Positions 54,982 through 64,000 of a DNA stretch of 64,000 nucleotides are shown here, one piece after another. Each line of letters opens with the position of its first letter. Positions within the stretch are counted from its first letter, which is position 1. The stretch comes from Tretioscincus oriximinensis (lineage: Eukaryota > Chordata > Lepidosauria > Squamata > Gymnophthalmidae): positions 719,683 through 783,682 of the forward strand of contig JAJVDF010000139.1 in the NCBI GenBank assembly GCA_022410635.1, read 5' to 3'. A program made the position numbers and the translations under genes. The notes under the pieces are model-generated. The model was given only the letters and a program-made list of their open reading frames with translations. It did no database searches and had not been told where the DNA came from.

Positions 54982-55782
54982 GTACATGCTGTTTATAATT
55001 TTTTTAAAAAGACATATTTATGACATTTCCATATTGTGGAGCTGATTCTTCTTAAATTCTATCACTGTGTCTGAGACATATATCTCCTACATTTTGTGAG
55101 ATTATCCATTCTCAAAAGGAACATGGATTCTCACACGNCAATGTACAATGGGTATGCCGGGGCTGAAATGATGTAATTGTGATGTCGCTTCCAGCCCATG
55201 GTTCCAGAAAGGGTGCCCAAGGGTCAGAAGTGACATCACAATTATGTCACTTCTCATCTCTGCTTCCGGAATTGGCTCCCAGAATGATGTCACTTCTGGT
55301 CCTGCCCAAAAATATCATAATGTTTTCATGCACGAGTAGAACTCCAAATGCCCAAATGTTTTGGGATCCTGGGGCAAGATTTTGTACCGGAAAACTCCCA
55401 GCAGTGCCTGAATGAAGGCCAGAAGGTTCTCCAGTTTTCAAAGTACTGGATAAACTTCATCATTTCTACCAGAAAGGGTACTTTGACTTGCCAGGGTGGA
55501 AGGGTATGTTTCATTTTAATACATTTTAATTTATATTAAATTAATTTAGCTACTTAATGTTGCGATCTGCCCTAGAATCTTTGAGTGAATGATGGCTTAT
55601 AAATGTTCAATCATTAATTCATCCCTAATGTTTGCAATAAATTTGTTCCATACTTTCTAATCTCCACAAGTAATATTAGTATCATAGACACAAAATTCAG
55701 AGTTTTCTTTAAATGTGATAAACTTAAGTAAATACATTTAAAACTTGGAATACATGGCATTAACTTTTGAAAATATTTTAAG
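54982..55782 (+). other. TTN: PEVK intron with repeated GATGTCACTTC motifs
   Basis: 55150-55300 contains GATGTCGCTTCCAGCCCATGG, AGAAGTGACATCACAATTATGTCACTTC and GAATGATGTCACTTCTGG, a small cluster of direct and inverted copies from a dispersed repeat. Confidence 0.5.
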
Positions 55783-55860
55783 TGCCTGAGGTACCAAAGA
55801 AAGCAGAAGAAAAGATTCCAGCTGCTGTACCCAAGAAGCCAGAACCCCCTGCTGCCAAAG
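55783..55860 (+). CDS. TTN: TTN PEVK module (VPEVPKKAEEKIPAAVPKKP)
   Basis: 26 codons, phase 1-1, ending EPPAAKG. Acceptor atattttaag, donor gtatga. Confidence 0.94.
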
Positions 55861-55994
55861 GTATGAATATTTTTCAAAATAAAGTCTTTCTTCATTGTTG
55901 ATGTGCTGGCCTTGCAATACTTAAGTACATCTATAGGATGAATGAAAGCCAGCATAATTCACAGACTGAGATCTCAGGATTTTATTGAACAATC

Positions 55995-56246
55995 CAGAGC
56001 CAGTCTGGTGTAGTGGGTTAGAGTGTCAGACCCTTCTCTGATTGTCTCCCAGTTCGATTCTGCACTCCTCCAGAAAAGCCAGTCAGGTGACCATGGTCTA
56101 GTCACAATTCTTCAGAGCTCTCTTAACCTCACTTACTTCACAATGTATCTGTTGTGAAGAGAAGAACAAAAAGTTATTTAAGCCACTTTGATTCCCTTTG
56201 GATTAAGGAAAAAGTGGTATAAAAATCGACTCCTCCTGCTCTTCTT
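55995..56246 (+). mobile_element. tRNA-derived SINE (type A)
   Basis: AGAGCCAGTCTGGTGTAGTGGGTTAGAGTGTCAGAC with B-box-like CCAGTTCGATTC; tail TTTAAGCCACTTTGATTCCC...GTGGTATAAAAATCGACTCC. Best preserved copy of this type. Confidence 0.85.
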
Positions 56247-56351
56247 CTTTGAAAAATAGCAGTATTTTTCTATACACATCAATATTTTACCAAGCATGGG
56301 CTAGCTTCAAAAGGAATTTAATAAAATTTGCTTTAGGAAAAAAGAAGATGA

Positions 56352-56657
56352 AAATACAAATCTAAGAATGGAAGAATGGTTGTCAATTCTTATTCAGAGG
56401 CAAGGAAGCAGATCATGGGAGGAGAAGAAACAAGTCAATCAACAGAAGAGTCTGAAAGCAAAGTGAGAACCAGATTCCTAGTAATTCGGAAAAGTAGTGC
56501 AGTCAAAACAGTGCATATTCACAAATGCTCTCCATTGGATCATGACAAGGTTCTCAATGACACATTCAGAAATCGATTATCACAAACAGGTGCCTCATCA
56601 GAACATTTGGAACCTGAAATGATTTTTAAATATATCAGAGACAAGACTCCATGTTAG
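56352..56657 (+). other. unassigned open frame in intron
   Basis: About 100 codons open in one frame. From the ATG at 56376 the 93 residues begin MVVNSYSEARKQIMGGEETS and end IFKYIRDKTPC. Codon content is protein-like, but I recognise no family and see no clean splice sites in phase. It could be chance or a retrocopy fragment. The rest of intron 55861-57015 is AT-rich. Confidence 0.25.
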
Positions 56658-57015
56658 AATTTGAAATCTTCCCTGCCAGTTACAAAGTTTAAGTTTAATA
56701 ATTCTTAAAACAAGTAGTACATTTAATTTTAAAAATCGTCACTCCTCGTTATTGTTCTCTTTTCTTCAACCATGACTTTCCCTTTTGGAAATGAATTGTC
56801 ATTTCCATGATGTTTTTTTTCTTATTTGTAGACTCTGTACATGAGATCATTTAGATGATGTGAGACTAGTTGTGCATAGTTTGTCTGAAAAAGTAACGTG
56901 TGAATAGGAACATAAATGTCTGAATGCTATTTTATTTGGTTTGGGCTACGTTTGGGGGTTTTATTTTCAGTTTCATAGCCCATTTATGTTAAAACCAAAA
57001 TTGTTATTTTTTAAG

Positions 57016-57093
57016 TGCCTGAACCACCAAAAAAAGTTGTTCCAGAAAAGAAGGTAACCCCTGAAGAACCAAAGAAGCCTGAAGTTCCAAAAG
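57016..57093 (+). CDS. TTN: TTN PEVK module (VPEPPKKVVPEKKVTPEEPK)
   Basis: 26 codons, phase 1-1, ending KPEVPKG. Acceptor attttttaag, donor gtacgt, one of the better PEVK donors. Confidence 0.94.
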
Positions 57094-57293
57094 GTACGTT
57101 CATTTCCTGGAAAAGAAACAAAATAAAGATTCCTGGGTGTTTCAGTTGTGTGACCTTAATCTTTGCACAAAAAACTGTCATGTTTGTGGTTGTCTTCATT
57201 GTTATCCAAATTCATGAAGTTCTTGTATTGTATTATTCTCGTGTATGCCTAGTATATCTTGAAATTTGAAAAATTCATTTTTTTTCTTTGAAG

Positions 57294-57383
57294 TTCCTGA
57301 AGTACCTAAGAAGTTAGAGGCTGAAGTACCCAAAAAAGTAGAGGTTCCTAAGCTGAAAAAACATGAACCTCCTCCTGCTAAAG
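57294..57383 (+). CDS. TTN: TTN PEVK module (VPEVPKKLEAEVPKKVEVPK)
   Basis: 30 codons, phase 1-1, ending KHEPPPAKG. Contains EVPKK twice, suggesting an internal duplication of the module start. Acceptor ttctttgaag, donor gtatat. Confidence 0.94.
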
Positions 57384-57670
57384 GTATATGTCTTAACAAT
57401 ATTATCTATTTGTTTTATTTGTATTCCTATAAACACCCTCTACTCGAAGGTCCCAGGATGGTTAACAATTAAAACAGAACACAAAAACATAGAAATTTCT
57501 GAAAATTTGCTAAGATCCTTACGAATCATAATAATCACACTATGTACTACACTTTTATTCCACATGTGTTTGAGAAAATAAATAATTTACATTCATATAT
57601 ATATATTTGCTATTTATAGTAATTAAAATACAACTTTGAAAATACACAATTAATCATTTTATCTTTGAAG

Positions 57671-57745
57671 TTCCTGAAGAACCCAAGAAAATTACTCCAG
57701 AAGAAAAACTACCTGTGAAAAAACCCGAACCTCCAGCACCTAAAG
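57671..57745 (+). CDS. TTN: TTN PEVK module (VPEEPKKITPEEKLPVKKPE)
   Basis: 25 codons, phase 1-1, ending PPAPKG. Acceptor tatctttgaag, donor gtatag. Confidence 0.94.
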
Positions 57746-57973
57746 GTATAGCCTGCCATAGTAAAAAATATACCTATGTTAATACTTTTATATTTGATTA
57801 GTTCCTTAAATTNCATGTCTTGTCTTGGTGACAATGTCTGAGTGCAAATTTGTTCATTCTTGTTGTGTAACTAAATTATAACTTGGGGTCAAGGGAAGAT
57901 ACATTTTTCTTAATATTTTGCTCGCATCTTTCTTATATATCCCAAAATTAAAACATAAAAATGTATTTTAAAG

Positions 57974-58042
57974 TACCAGAAATCCCGAAGAAAGTTACTC
58001 CAGAGAAGAAACCACCTGAACCAGAGGCTCCACCTGCTAAAG
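57974..58042 (+). CDS. TTN: TTN PEVK module (VPEIPKKVTPEKKPPEPEAP)
   Basis: 23 codons, phase 1-1, ending PAKG. Acceptor gtattttaaag, donor gtatct. Confidence 0.94.
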
Positions 58043-59803
58043 GTATCTTTTGACATTACTATAATCTTATAGTATTATTGTTTCTTATTATTGTTTCTCT
58101 ATCCTTATCTTTCTGTTATGTGATGTCCAATATGTTCTCTTCTGCAAAATCTTCAGATGATTTTAAACAGAAAATTGTTTTTTTTTTAACTCATTGTAAG
58201 TTGGTTGTCCTGCTACTATTCCATGGTGTCTATGAAGCACTTGAGAGATATCTACTAAGATTCAGTGTTCAGTCTATCAGCCATTGTTGTATGTAAACAG
58301 CACACATGGAACATTGTATAGTAACAAGCTACATCTTTAACAATAATACATTGATATAACAAAGTAGATATTCTTTCATGCTCCAAGCTGTTCCGTTGTG
58401 GTCTGAAAAAAAAACTTATATTAATGTTCTGAGTGCCAGATACATTTGGTTCACAAACACTTGTAAATGTTATCTCCACAAATCTAGACTTTTCATTGGA
58501 TATGCAAAATCAGCATGACATCTCTTTATAAAAAGGTTTCCATTTTCCATGAAAAAAATGAATTACAGTATAGTAATAAACAACAATGAAGCATCTCTGT
58601 GACCTTCATTATTGTCATCATTTAATGGAAGGAGTAAGAAACAAGTTATCAAAGAATTGTTGGCATAATCTGAAGGGAAACTTAATATTGCATCAAGAGA
58701 GAACCGAAAGGCTTTAACCTGTGTCTGTCTTTATGAATATTAATGAGAAAGTGTATTTGGATATATATTTGTCATTGTTTTCATGTTGTTGTATTCAGTG
58801 TTTAAAAATCTTATATGTTTTCAATTATTACACATTTAAACTAATTAATATTTTAAAGTGCCTGAAGTACCCAAGAAAATTGTCCCAGAAGAAAAAGTAC
58901 CTAAGAAACCAGAACCTCCACCTGCTAAAGGTATTTGTAAATGCTTAAAAACTGGTAGTTGATGTAACTTCTCATATTAAAATCAGAATAAAAAGTCTCG
59001 TAGATTTTAATAAAGCAGGATTCCATTTTATTTTTTGCTACCACAATCTCAGTTTTATACACAATTTGGTATGGCATTTGGAATGATGTGAGAAGTCTAC
59101 ACACTTATAAAGAAATCTCTGAATTAAAATTTTAATAAGGATAATAGATCGTCCATAAATACATAAACGGCTAAATAGTTTCTCAAACATATATGCTTAA
59201 GCAACAATATATATGACAAATGGCCTACAAATGGCTTTCAGGCATCTAAAGCAGAAGACAAAGGTGAAAACCTTTACCCACAAATGACTTTTGGAAATAT
59301 CCTGCCCATATGTCCATTCTGAAGACAGTACTAGGTATCTATCCTATAGCCATTGAGAAATCTGTCCTCCATAAATTTATCTCCATCATTCCAGTCTATG
59401 ACCATAATAAATACAGCGAATGAATGGATCATTCAGATACATTTGTGATAATATCATATCTTCATATTACCTAGTGAATTACCTGTTAAGTACATCCTAA
59501 TATTTCAACTTTTTCATTGGATGTATTTATTGTTCCTGTGGAAAGGGAATGCCACACTGTGTTANCACAGTGTACAAAATACAGAGGCATTTTTAGCAGG
59601 TAATTTATATTTGTGTTTCTGTCTATGTATTTATGTTATTGATTGTTTTATGAGGAAGAGTTCAAAATCAAAATTAGCAATGTCAGGATGTTTATAATGT
59701 TTTATATCTGGATGTCTTGCGTTTCAGTGTTTGTTGATACTATAATCTTAAACACATAAGTGGAATTAATATTAAATGGTGAAATATATAAATATCTTTA
59801 AAG
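58043..59803 (+). other. TTN: introns around exon 58859
   Basis: 58043-58858 and 58931-59803 are AT-rich. A diverged repeat C-like stretch is possible at 59240-59400 (CCATTCTGAAGACAG...TCCATAAATTTATCTCC). Nothing else. Confidence 0.45.
58859..58930 (+). CDS. TTN: TTN PEVK module (VPEVPKKIVPEEKVPKKPEP)
   Basis: 24 codons, phase 1-1, ending PPAKG. Acceptor atattttaaag, donor gtattt. Confidence 0.94.
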
Positions 59804-59881
59804 TCCCTGAGGTTCCCAAGAAGCCCGTGCCTGAAAAGAAGGTTCCTACACCCAAGAAAGAAGAACCACCAGAACCTAAAG
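59804..59881 (+). CDS. TTN: TTN PEVK module (VPEVPKKPVPEKKVPTPKKE)
   Basis: 26 codons, phase 1-1, ending EPPEPKG. Acceptor tatctttaaag, donor gtacat. Confidence 0.94.
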
Positions 59882-60153
59882 GTACATTTTTATCTATGAT
59901 CACAAGACTGAATTTCACTTTCCTTCTCTTTTAGTCCTTTGGATAATCTTTTTATCTATTTGATATTCTTCTGAGACTTTGTCATACGTTGTTTTTGGAC
60001 TTGTTGCCTTGTATGTACAAAGCAGCTCATCCTTCGTGATCCAGCAGAAATCACAAATAAGTTATAGTTAACTTTTTCTATGACACTTGTTAGCTTTAAG
60101 CAACCTCTCATTGTTTACTCTTCAACATTTGTCTTTTATGTTTGTCTTTTAAG

Positions 60154-60228
60154 TGCTTGAAGTGCCCGAAAAGATTGTCACAGAAGAGAATCAACATTAG
60201 TACTAAAAGAAATCTTTTAAAAAAAAAA
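60154..60228 (+). pseudogene. TTN: decayed PEVK exon (frameshift, stop, no donor)
   Basis: After a typical acceptor gtcttttaag the sequence reads VLEVPEKIVTEENQH and meets TAG at 60198-60200. One base out of frame the reading continues INISTKR, as in modules of the TEEKIHVAISKR type, so a small deletion in an A-run near 60188 is the likely break. No AAAG|GT donor follows, only a poly-A tract. The copy cannot be a normal exon and looks like a dead PEVK module. The right end is approximate. Confidence 0.75.
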
Positions 60229-60699
60229 TAATTAGTGCCATCTTCTGTCAAATGCCCTTTCTAGTTTTGGTCTTATTCCAGTTTATATACCAGCTTTAAT
60301 CTGCACTGCATGGATACAATGTGGAATAAGGACCAGTGCAGAAAGGGCCAAAGATTTGCATACATGTATTGATCAAGAACATGTTTTTGTTGGCTTCTGA
60401 ATCAGATGTCTGAGGGGGAGAATGTCCTGTCTGTACTGCCAAAGAAACTCTTTTGTAGATGCATAATTGGCCAAGTCTCGTGACTCTTAGATGTGCTTAA
60501 GTCTATCAAGATTGTTTTTTGTCTGCCTAGTATGAGAATGCAAAATTTCTGATTTGTCTGCTCTGTTGATTCTTCTCTTTCTTCCTCAAAGTAGTTATTA
60601 TTCTTTAACAGTTCTTGAATAAAAATTAACATCTTTTAAACATTAAAAGTTCTTCAGAATCTTTTGCTGGTAAAACAAATAACTCTTATTTTGCTTAAG
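60229..60699 (+). other. TTN: intron between PEVK relic and giant exon
   Basis: No element or exon recognised apart from the relic just upstream; the acceptor for the 1407-nt exon is at 60699. Confidence 0.6.
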
Positions 60700-62106
60700 A
60701 ACCAGAACCTCTTGCTGTTCCTGAAGAACCTGAAGAACCTATTAGTGCTTTTGAAGAAGTAGAAGTTACTGTTAAGTATGAAGAACCAGAACATGGACTT
60801 GAGGAACCAGTGGTTACAGTTCCTGACGTTATGGTACCTAAAAAGCCAAAGGCACCAACTGCACCTAAAAAACCAGAACCTACAATTGTGCCCAAGAAAC
60901 CAGAACGGGTTCTTAAGAAACCTGAACAACCACCAACTAAAGAAATCTTGGAATACAAAGAAGAGAGGGAAATAAAAACGTTCATTGGATATAAAGAAGA
61001 GGCATATATTTCTGTTCAGCAAGACATAGAGGCCATAACTGCTTTTGAAGAACCTGAGAAAGCTTCAGTTTTTGAAACACCAGAGCCTGAAGAATACTTT
61101 ATTGAAGAGCCACAGCCTGTTATTCCACCTGAAGAACATGTTGCTGTTCCTGAGAAGCCTAAGCCTACTCTCGTGCCCAAAAAACCCAAACCTACTGCTG
61201 TACCTAAAAAACCAGAACCTGCAGTTCCACCCAAAGCTCCAGAACCAGCCATAGCTAAAAAGCTCAAACCACCTAAAAAACCCGAGATTGAAGCAGCACC
61301 TAAAAAACCTGAGTTTGTGCTTAAGAAACCACAGCATCCACCTGCTGAAGAAGTCTTGGAATATAAAGAAGAACGACAGGTACAGACTTTTATTGGAAGA
61401 AGAGAAAGGCAACATGTTTCTGTTCATCAAGACTTAGAAGCCATACCTGCATTTGAAGAACCTGAGCAGACTTCAGATTTTGAAGTACCGGAACCAGAAC
61501 TCTATGTTCTTGAGGAACCAGTGGTCCTCATTCCATCTGAAGGACCTGAGCCAGGTCCCATTCATGAAGAACCTGTACCTCCTGCTGCTGCTCTTGAAGA
61601 AACTCCTGTGATTGTACCTAAAAAACCCAAACCGACNGCTGTTCCTAAAAAAACAGAGCCAGCAGCTCCACCCAAAAAGCCTGAACCTATCGAAGTTCCT
61701 AAGAAGCCCAAGCTTCCTGCTGCACCCAAAAAGGCAGAAGNACCAATTCCTAAAAAGCCAGAACTGGCACCAACAACCAAAAAACCAGAACCAGTATTTA
61801 AAAAGCCAGGACGTCCACCAGCTAAAGATATTGTGGAACCTGAAGAAGAACGGGAAGTTCAGACTTTCATTGGTTATAGAGAACGGAAACACGTTTCTGT
61901 TCAGCAGGAAATAGAGGACATAGCTGCATTTCAAGAACCTGAGAAGGTCTCTCTTTTTGAAGCAAGAGAACCCGAAGAATACACTCTTAAAGAACCAGAG
62001 GCTGTCATTGCGCCAGAAGAACCTGAACCCATTGCTGCTTCTGAAGAACCAGAAGTGACTGCTGCTCCTGAAGAACCCATACCAGTACCTAAAAAACCAG
62101 CCAAAG
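60700..62106 (+). CDS. TTN: TTN giant PEVK exon with three internal repeats, 469 codons
   Basis: 1407 nt, phase 1-1, open throughout, acceptor tgcttaag, donor gtatat. Opens EPEPLAVPEEPEEPISAFEE. Three long repeats follow. Each has a KKPEP-rich basic part (such as VPKKPKPTAVPKKPEPAVPP) and then a distinct block: residues ~85 EYKEEREIKTFIGYKEEAYI, ~221 EYKEERQVQTFIGRRERQHV, ~380 EPEEEREVQTFIGYRERKHV. Each block goes on with SVQQDIEAI-like and AFEEPEK-like stretches. Spacing is about 136 and 159 residues. The block has aromatic and hydrophobic residues rare in PEVK. The end, PVPKKPAKG, is module-like. Two N bases (61637 silent, 61741 ambiguous) do not break frame. I recall no mammalian equivalent. 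Confidence 0.94.
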
Positions 62107-62497
62107 GTATATGGCATAATACTTCCATAAGGTGTATCTTCTGTAGGGCTGAATCTTAGCAAACATTACTTTGCTAAAGTTATATAGAACAGTTCCAAAG
62201 CTAATTCTGCAAAACAAATTATATGTGTGTATATTTGGTTTGTATGTGAATGATGGGAGAGGGAAACTGAAAGTGGTGTGAGTGAAAGAAAAAATTAGGA
62301 AACCTTTCTTCATTCTACAATATAATTTACTTGTATTTGCAAAGAAATAAGCAGCCTATTATTAATCATCCTCAATAACTCAAAACTTACATATGTGCAT
62401 GAGCAGAATCAAGGAAAGCCATTCAGCAACTGAAAGTGCTAATGTTTGTAACTCTTTGGAAATATATCTTCTAACAAGCAAACTAATATCTTTAAAG
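62107..62497 (+). other. TTN: PEVK intron, 391 nt
   Basis: No element recognised; ends AACTAATATCTTTAAAG. Confidence 0.6.
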
Positions 62498-62581
62498 TGC
62501 CTGAAGTACCCAAGAAAGCTGTTCCAGATAAGAAAATACCAACTCCTGTGGCTAAAAAGGTCAAACCACCAGCAGCTAAAG
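62498..62581 (+). CDS. TTN: TTN PEVK module (VPEVPKKAVPDKKIPTPVAK)
   Basis: 28 codons, phase 1-1, ending KVKPPAAKG. Acceptor tatctttaaag, donor gtacag. Confidence 0.94.
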
Positions 62582-62864
62582 GTACAGGCCAACACTAAAG
62601 AAGATGGTGTCTTTTTTCTTTTTCTTCTTAGAAATTCTTCAAATACTCTCTTCTTATTACTGTCTGTCCAATAGCTTTATCTTTAAATTCCTAGCGTCCA
62701 TTTTAATGTGTACTATATATGTTTGTGTGTATTTTGTGTACTATATGTGTACCTAACTTTTGTCCAAGTTTTGACACAATTTAACTATCCATTTTTCTTC
62801 TTGATACTTAATTTCTTTCACTTCGGTAATTCGCAAATTAAAAATGGAACTATTATCTTTAAAG

Positions 62865-62948
62865 TGCCTGAGGAACCAAAGAAACCTGTTCCAGAGAAGA
62901 AAGTGCCTGGTGTTGCTCCTAAAAAAACAGAAATTCCAACTGCCAAAG
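62865..62948 (+). CDS. TTN: TTN PEVK module (VPEEPKKPVPEKKVPGVAPK)
   Basis: 28 codons, phase 1-1, ending KTEIPTAKG. Acceptor tatctttaaag, donor gtagat. Confidence 0.94.
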
Positions 62949-63162
62949 GTAGATCTGACATCCATTAAGAAAAAGTTTTTAAAAATGTATGATATATTAT
63001 TTTCTTAAAAATAGAATAATGTATTTAACTACACTTTTCAGTGCAGCTAGGTATGGGAGAATGTTCAAGTCCAAATAGAAAGGGTGGCATTAATATCTTC
63101 AGTTTTCACTCTAAAGACTTGTCTAGAAGACAGGAAATAATTCTAATTAATATCTTTTGAAG

Positions 63163-63246
63163 TGCCGGAAGTTCCTAAGAAAGTTGTACCAGAAGAAAAA
63201 GTTCCTCTTGCAGTACCTAAAGAATCAGAACTCCTCCCCACTAAAG
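63163..63246 (+). CDS. TTN: TTN PEVK module, last in window (VPEVPKKVVPEEKVPLAVPK)
   Basis: 28 codons, phase 1-1, ending ESELLPTKG. Acceptor atcttttgaag, donor gtacca. The donor leads into intron up to the window edge, so the PEVK array very likely continues beyond it. Confidence 0.93.
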
Positions 63247-64000
63247 GTACCAGTCCTTATTGCTAACTAGACCATTGGTCAGATGTTGTGTATGTGATCA
63301 TCTATGTGCATGTATGTGAGAGGTGGACAATAGTTTCCACATTTATTTTTGAACAACACAACAGGCATGTAAACCTGAACTCATAAATGTAACCAGAACG
63401 AGGGACAGAAGTATAAATATTTCACAGTTTAAGACAAATAAAAAGAATTGTGCTCAAATTTGTTCAACCTTCTTTACAGAATAAATTGCCATCCATTATG
63501 GTAAAGCACAATTCTTGCAATTGAAAGAGTAAAGGATCTATTCTCCCAGCCAGTCAGAAAAACTTTATAGGCTTTGTAAAAATCAATCATATTTCATGTC
63601 CATGCTCACATCGTATTTCCTGTACATGTTGTATTCCCAATACCTATTCAATCACTTTTTCTGAACACATTCAACCACACTTCCCTTAGTCAATCATACA
63701 TTCTGTGCATAAACATTTGTGTTTCCTGCCCATAATCAGTCATCTTTCTTGTCCATATTCATATCAGATTTTCTCCCCAGTTTCAGATTGTATTCTCTTA
63801 CCATATTTCTTACCTATACTCACCTCATATTTCCTGCCATATTTGCATACATTCCCAGAGCCCACACAAAATGGTGCTGGTGATTTGAGGATGCTGTGTC
63901 TGTCAATGTACTGTCCGTGCCTTTTGTGTAGTATGTCTACAATTCCTTCCGCCATCCGGTCTCCTAAATAGCAGTCTTACTCTTGCTATCAATATTCTTT
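63247..64000 (+). other. TTN: intron to window edge
   Basis: 754 nt without a further exon candidate. 63590-63850 repeats pieces such as TTTCCTG.CCATA and CATATTTCTTACC, a diverged pyrimidine-rich tandem sequence. Confidence 0.5.

Larger units (their letters stand above)
1392..63246 (+). other. TTN: TTN (titin) gene, internal part: I72-I79, N2A, PEVK
   Basis: This span covers all coding exons seen. Titin is the giant sarcomere protein running from Z-disc to M-line; this part lies in the I-band and acts as a molecular spring. Identification rests on eight consecutive I-set Ig exons followed by the N2A unique sequence (NVDPKEYEKYARMYGITDFR), three further Ig domains, and then dozens of short exons rich in Pro, Glu, Val and Lys, an order found only in titin. 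Exons were bounded by AG/GT sites and by keeping frame: nearly all are phase 1 at both ends, so a G from one exon joins two bases of the next. The gene's 5' part (Z-disc, proximal Ig) and 3' part (distal Ig, A-band, M-line) lie outside. Several N bases fall in exons (26612, 32419, 49456, 54001, 61637, 61741) without breaking frame. Confidence 0.98.

Noticed and set aside
55995..56080. A-box/B-box-like sequences suggesting a tRNA gene
   Set aside because: No cloverleaf or acceptor stem; the boxes belong to a tRNA-derived SINE present in several copies.
61473..62162. Minus-strand open frame of 229 codons opposite the giant PEVK exon
   Set aside because: It is the shadow of a low-complexity Pro/Lys/Glu exon; the plus strand has the splice sites, phase and homology.
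24623..63246. Regularly spaced short similar units resembling a repeat array
   Set aside because: They are coding PEVK exons with splice sites and uneven spacing in a vertebrate gene, not a CRISPR array.

Overview
The window is one stretch of a vertebrate titin gene (TTN), transcribed on the + strand, and I see no second gene. Eighty-one exons can be placed by open frame, GT/AG borders and codon phase. They run from I-band immunoglobulin domain I72 through the N2A element into the PEVK spring, which continues past the right edge. The introns carry tRNA-derived SINEs with boxes like TGGTGTAGTGGTTAGA, SINE/LINE 3' tails of the 'GCCGCCCTGAGTCCC...GGGTATAAAA' type, a CR1-like reverse transcriptase fragment and AT-rich microsatellites. 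Together these point to a sauropsid, most likely a squamate reptile; genus cannot be told from the sequence.

Layout: 1-1391 is upstream intron with repeats. 1392-7819 holds eight single-exon Ig domains (I72-I79). 8540-13674 is N2A: I80 in two exons, the N2A unique sequence in two exons, I81, I82 and I83 (I83 in two exons). 13792-15076 is a 27-nt microexon and a short Pro-rich exon. 15190-22670 is the N-terminal PEVK (mixed K-rich and E-rich exons). 24623-63246 is the main PEVK array of about 28-residue VPEVPKK...PPAKG modules, interrupted by E-rich exons (29919, 31435, 36931, 39253, 44740) and two very large exons (846 nt at 50864, 1407 nt at 60700).

The encoded protein is an elastic filament in the sarcomere I-band. 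Tandem Ig domains straighten at low force, N2A is a signalling and binding hub, and PEVK is a disordered entropic spring whose length is set by exon inclusion. Nearly all exons are phase 1-1, so single exons can be skipped or added without breaking the frame.

Most notable: (i) the 1407-nt PEVK exon with three copies of a non-PEVK block of the form EERxxQTFIGYxERxHVSVQQ; (ii) a splice-site dichotomy, with Ig/N2A acceptors always YAG but 52 of 63 PEVK acceptors AAG, about half built on TATCTTTAAAG, paired with weak GTAYAT-type donors; (iii) a frameshifted PEVK relic at 60154; (iv) foldback and terminal-inverted-repeat elements in the introns. Exon borders were read by eye and homology statements rest on recalled mammalian titin sequence; no alignment was run.
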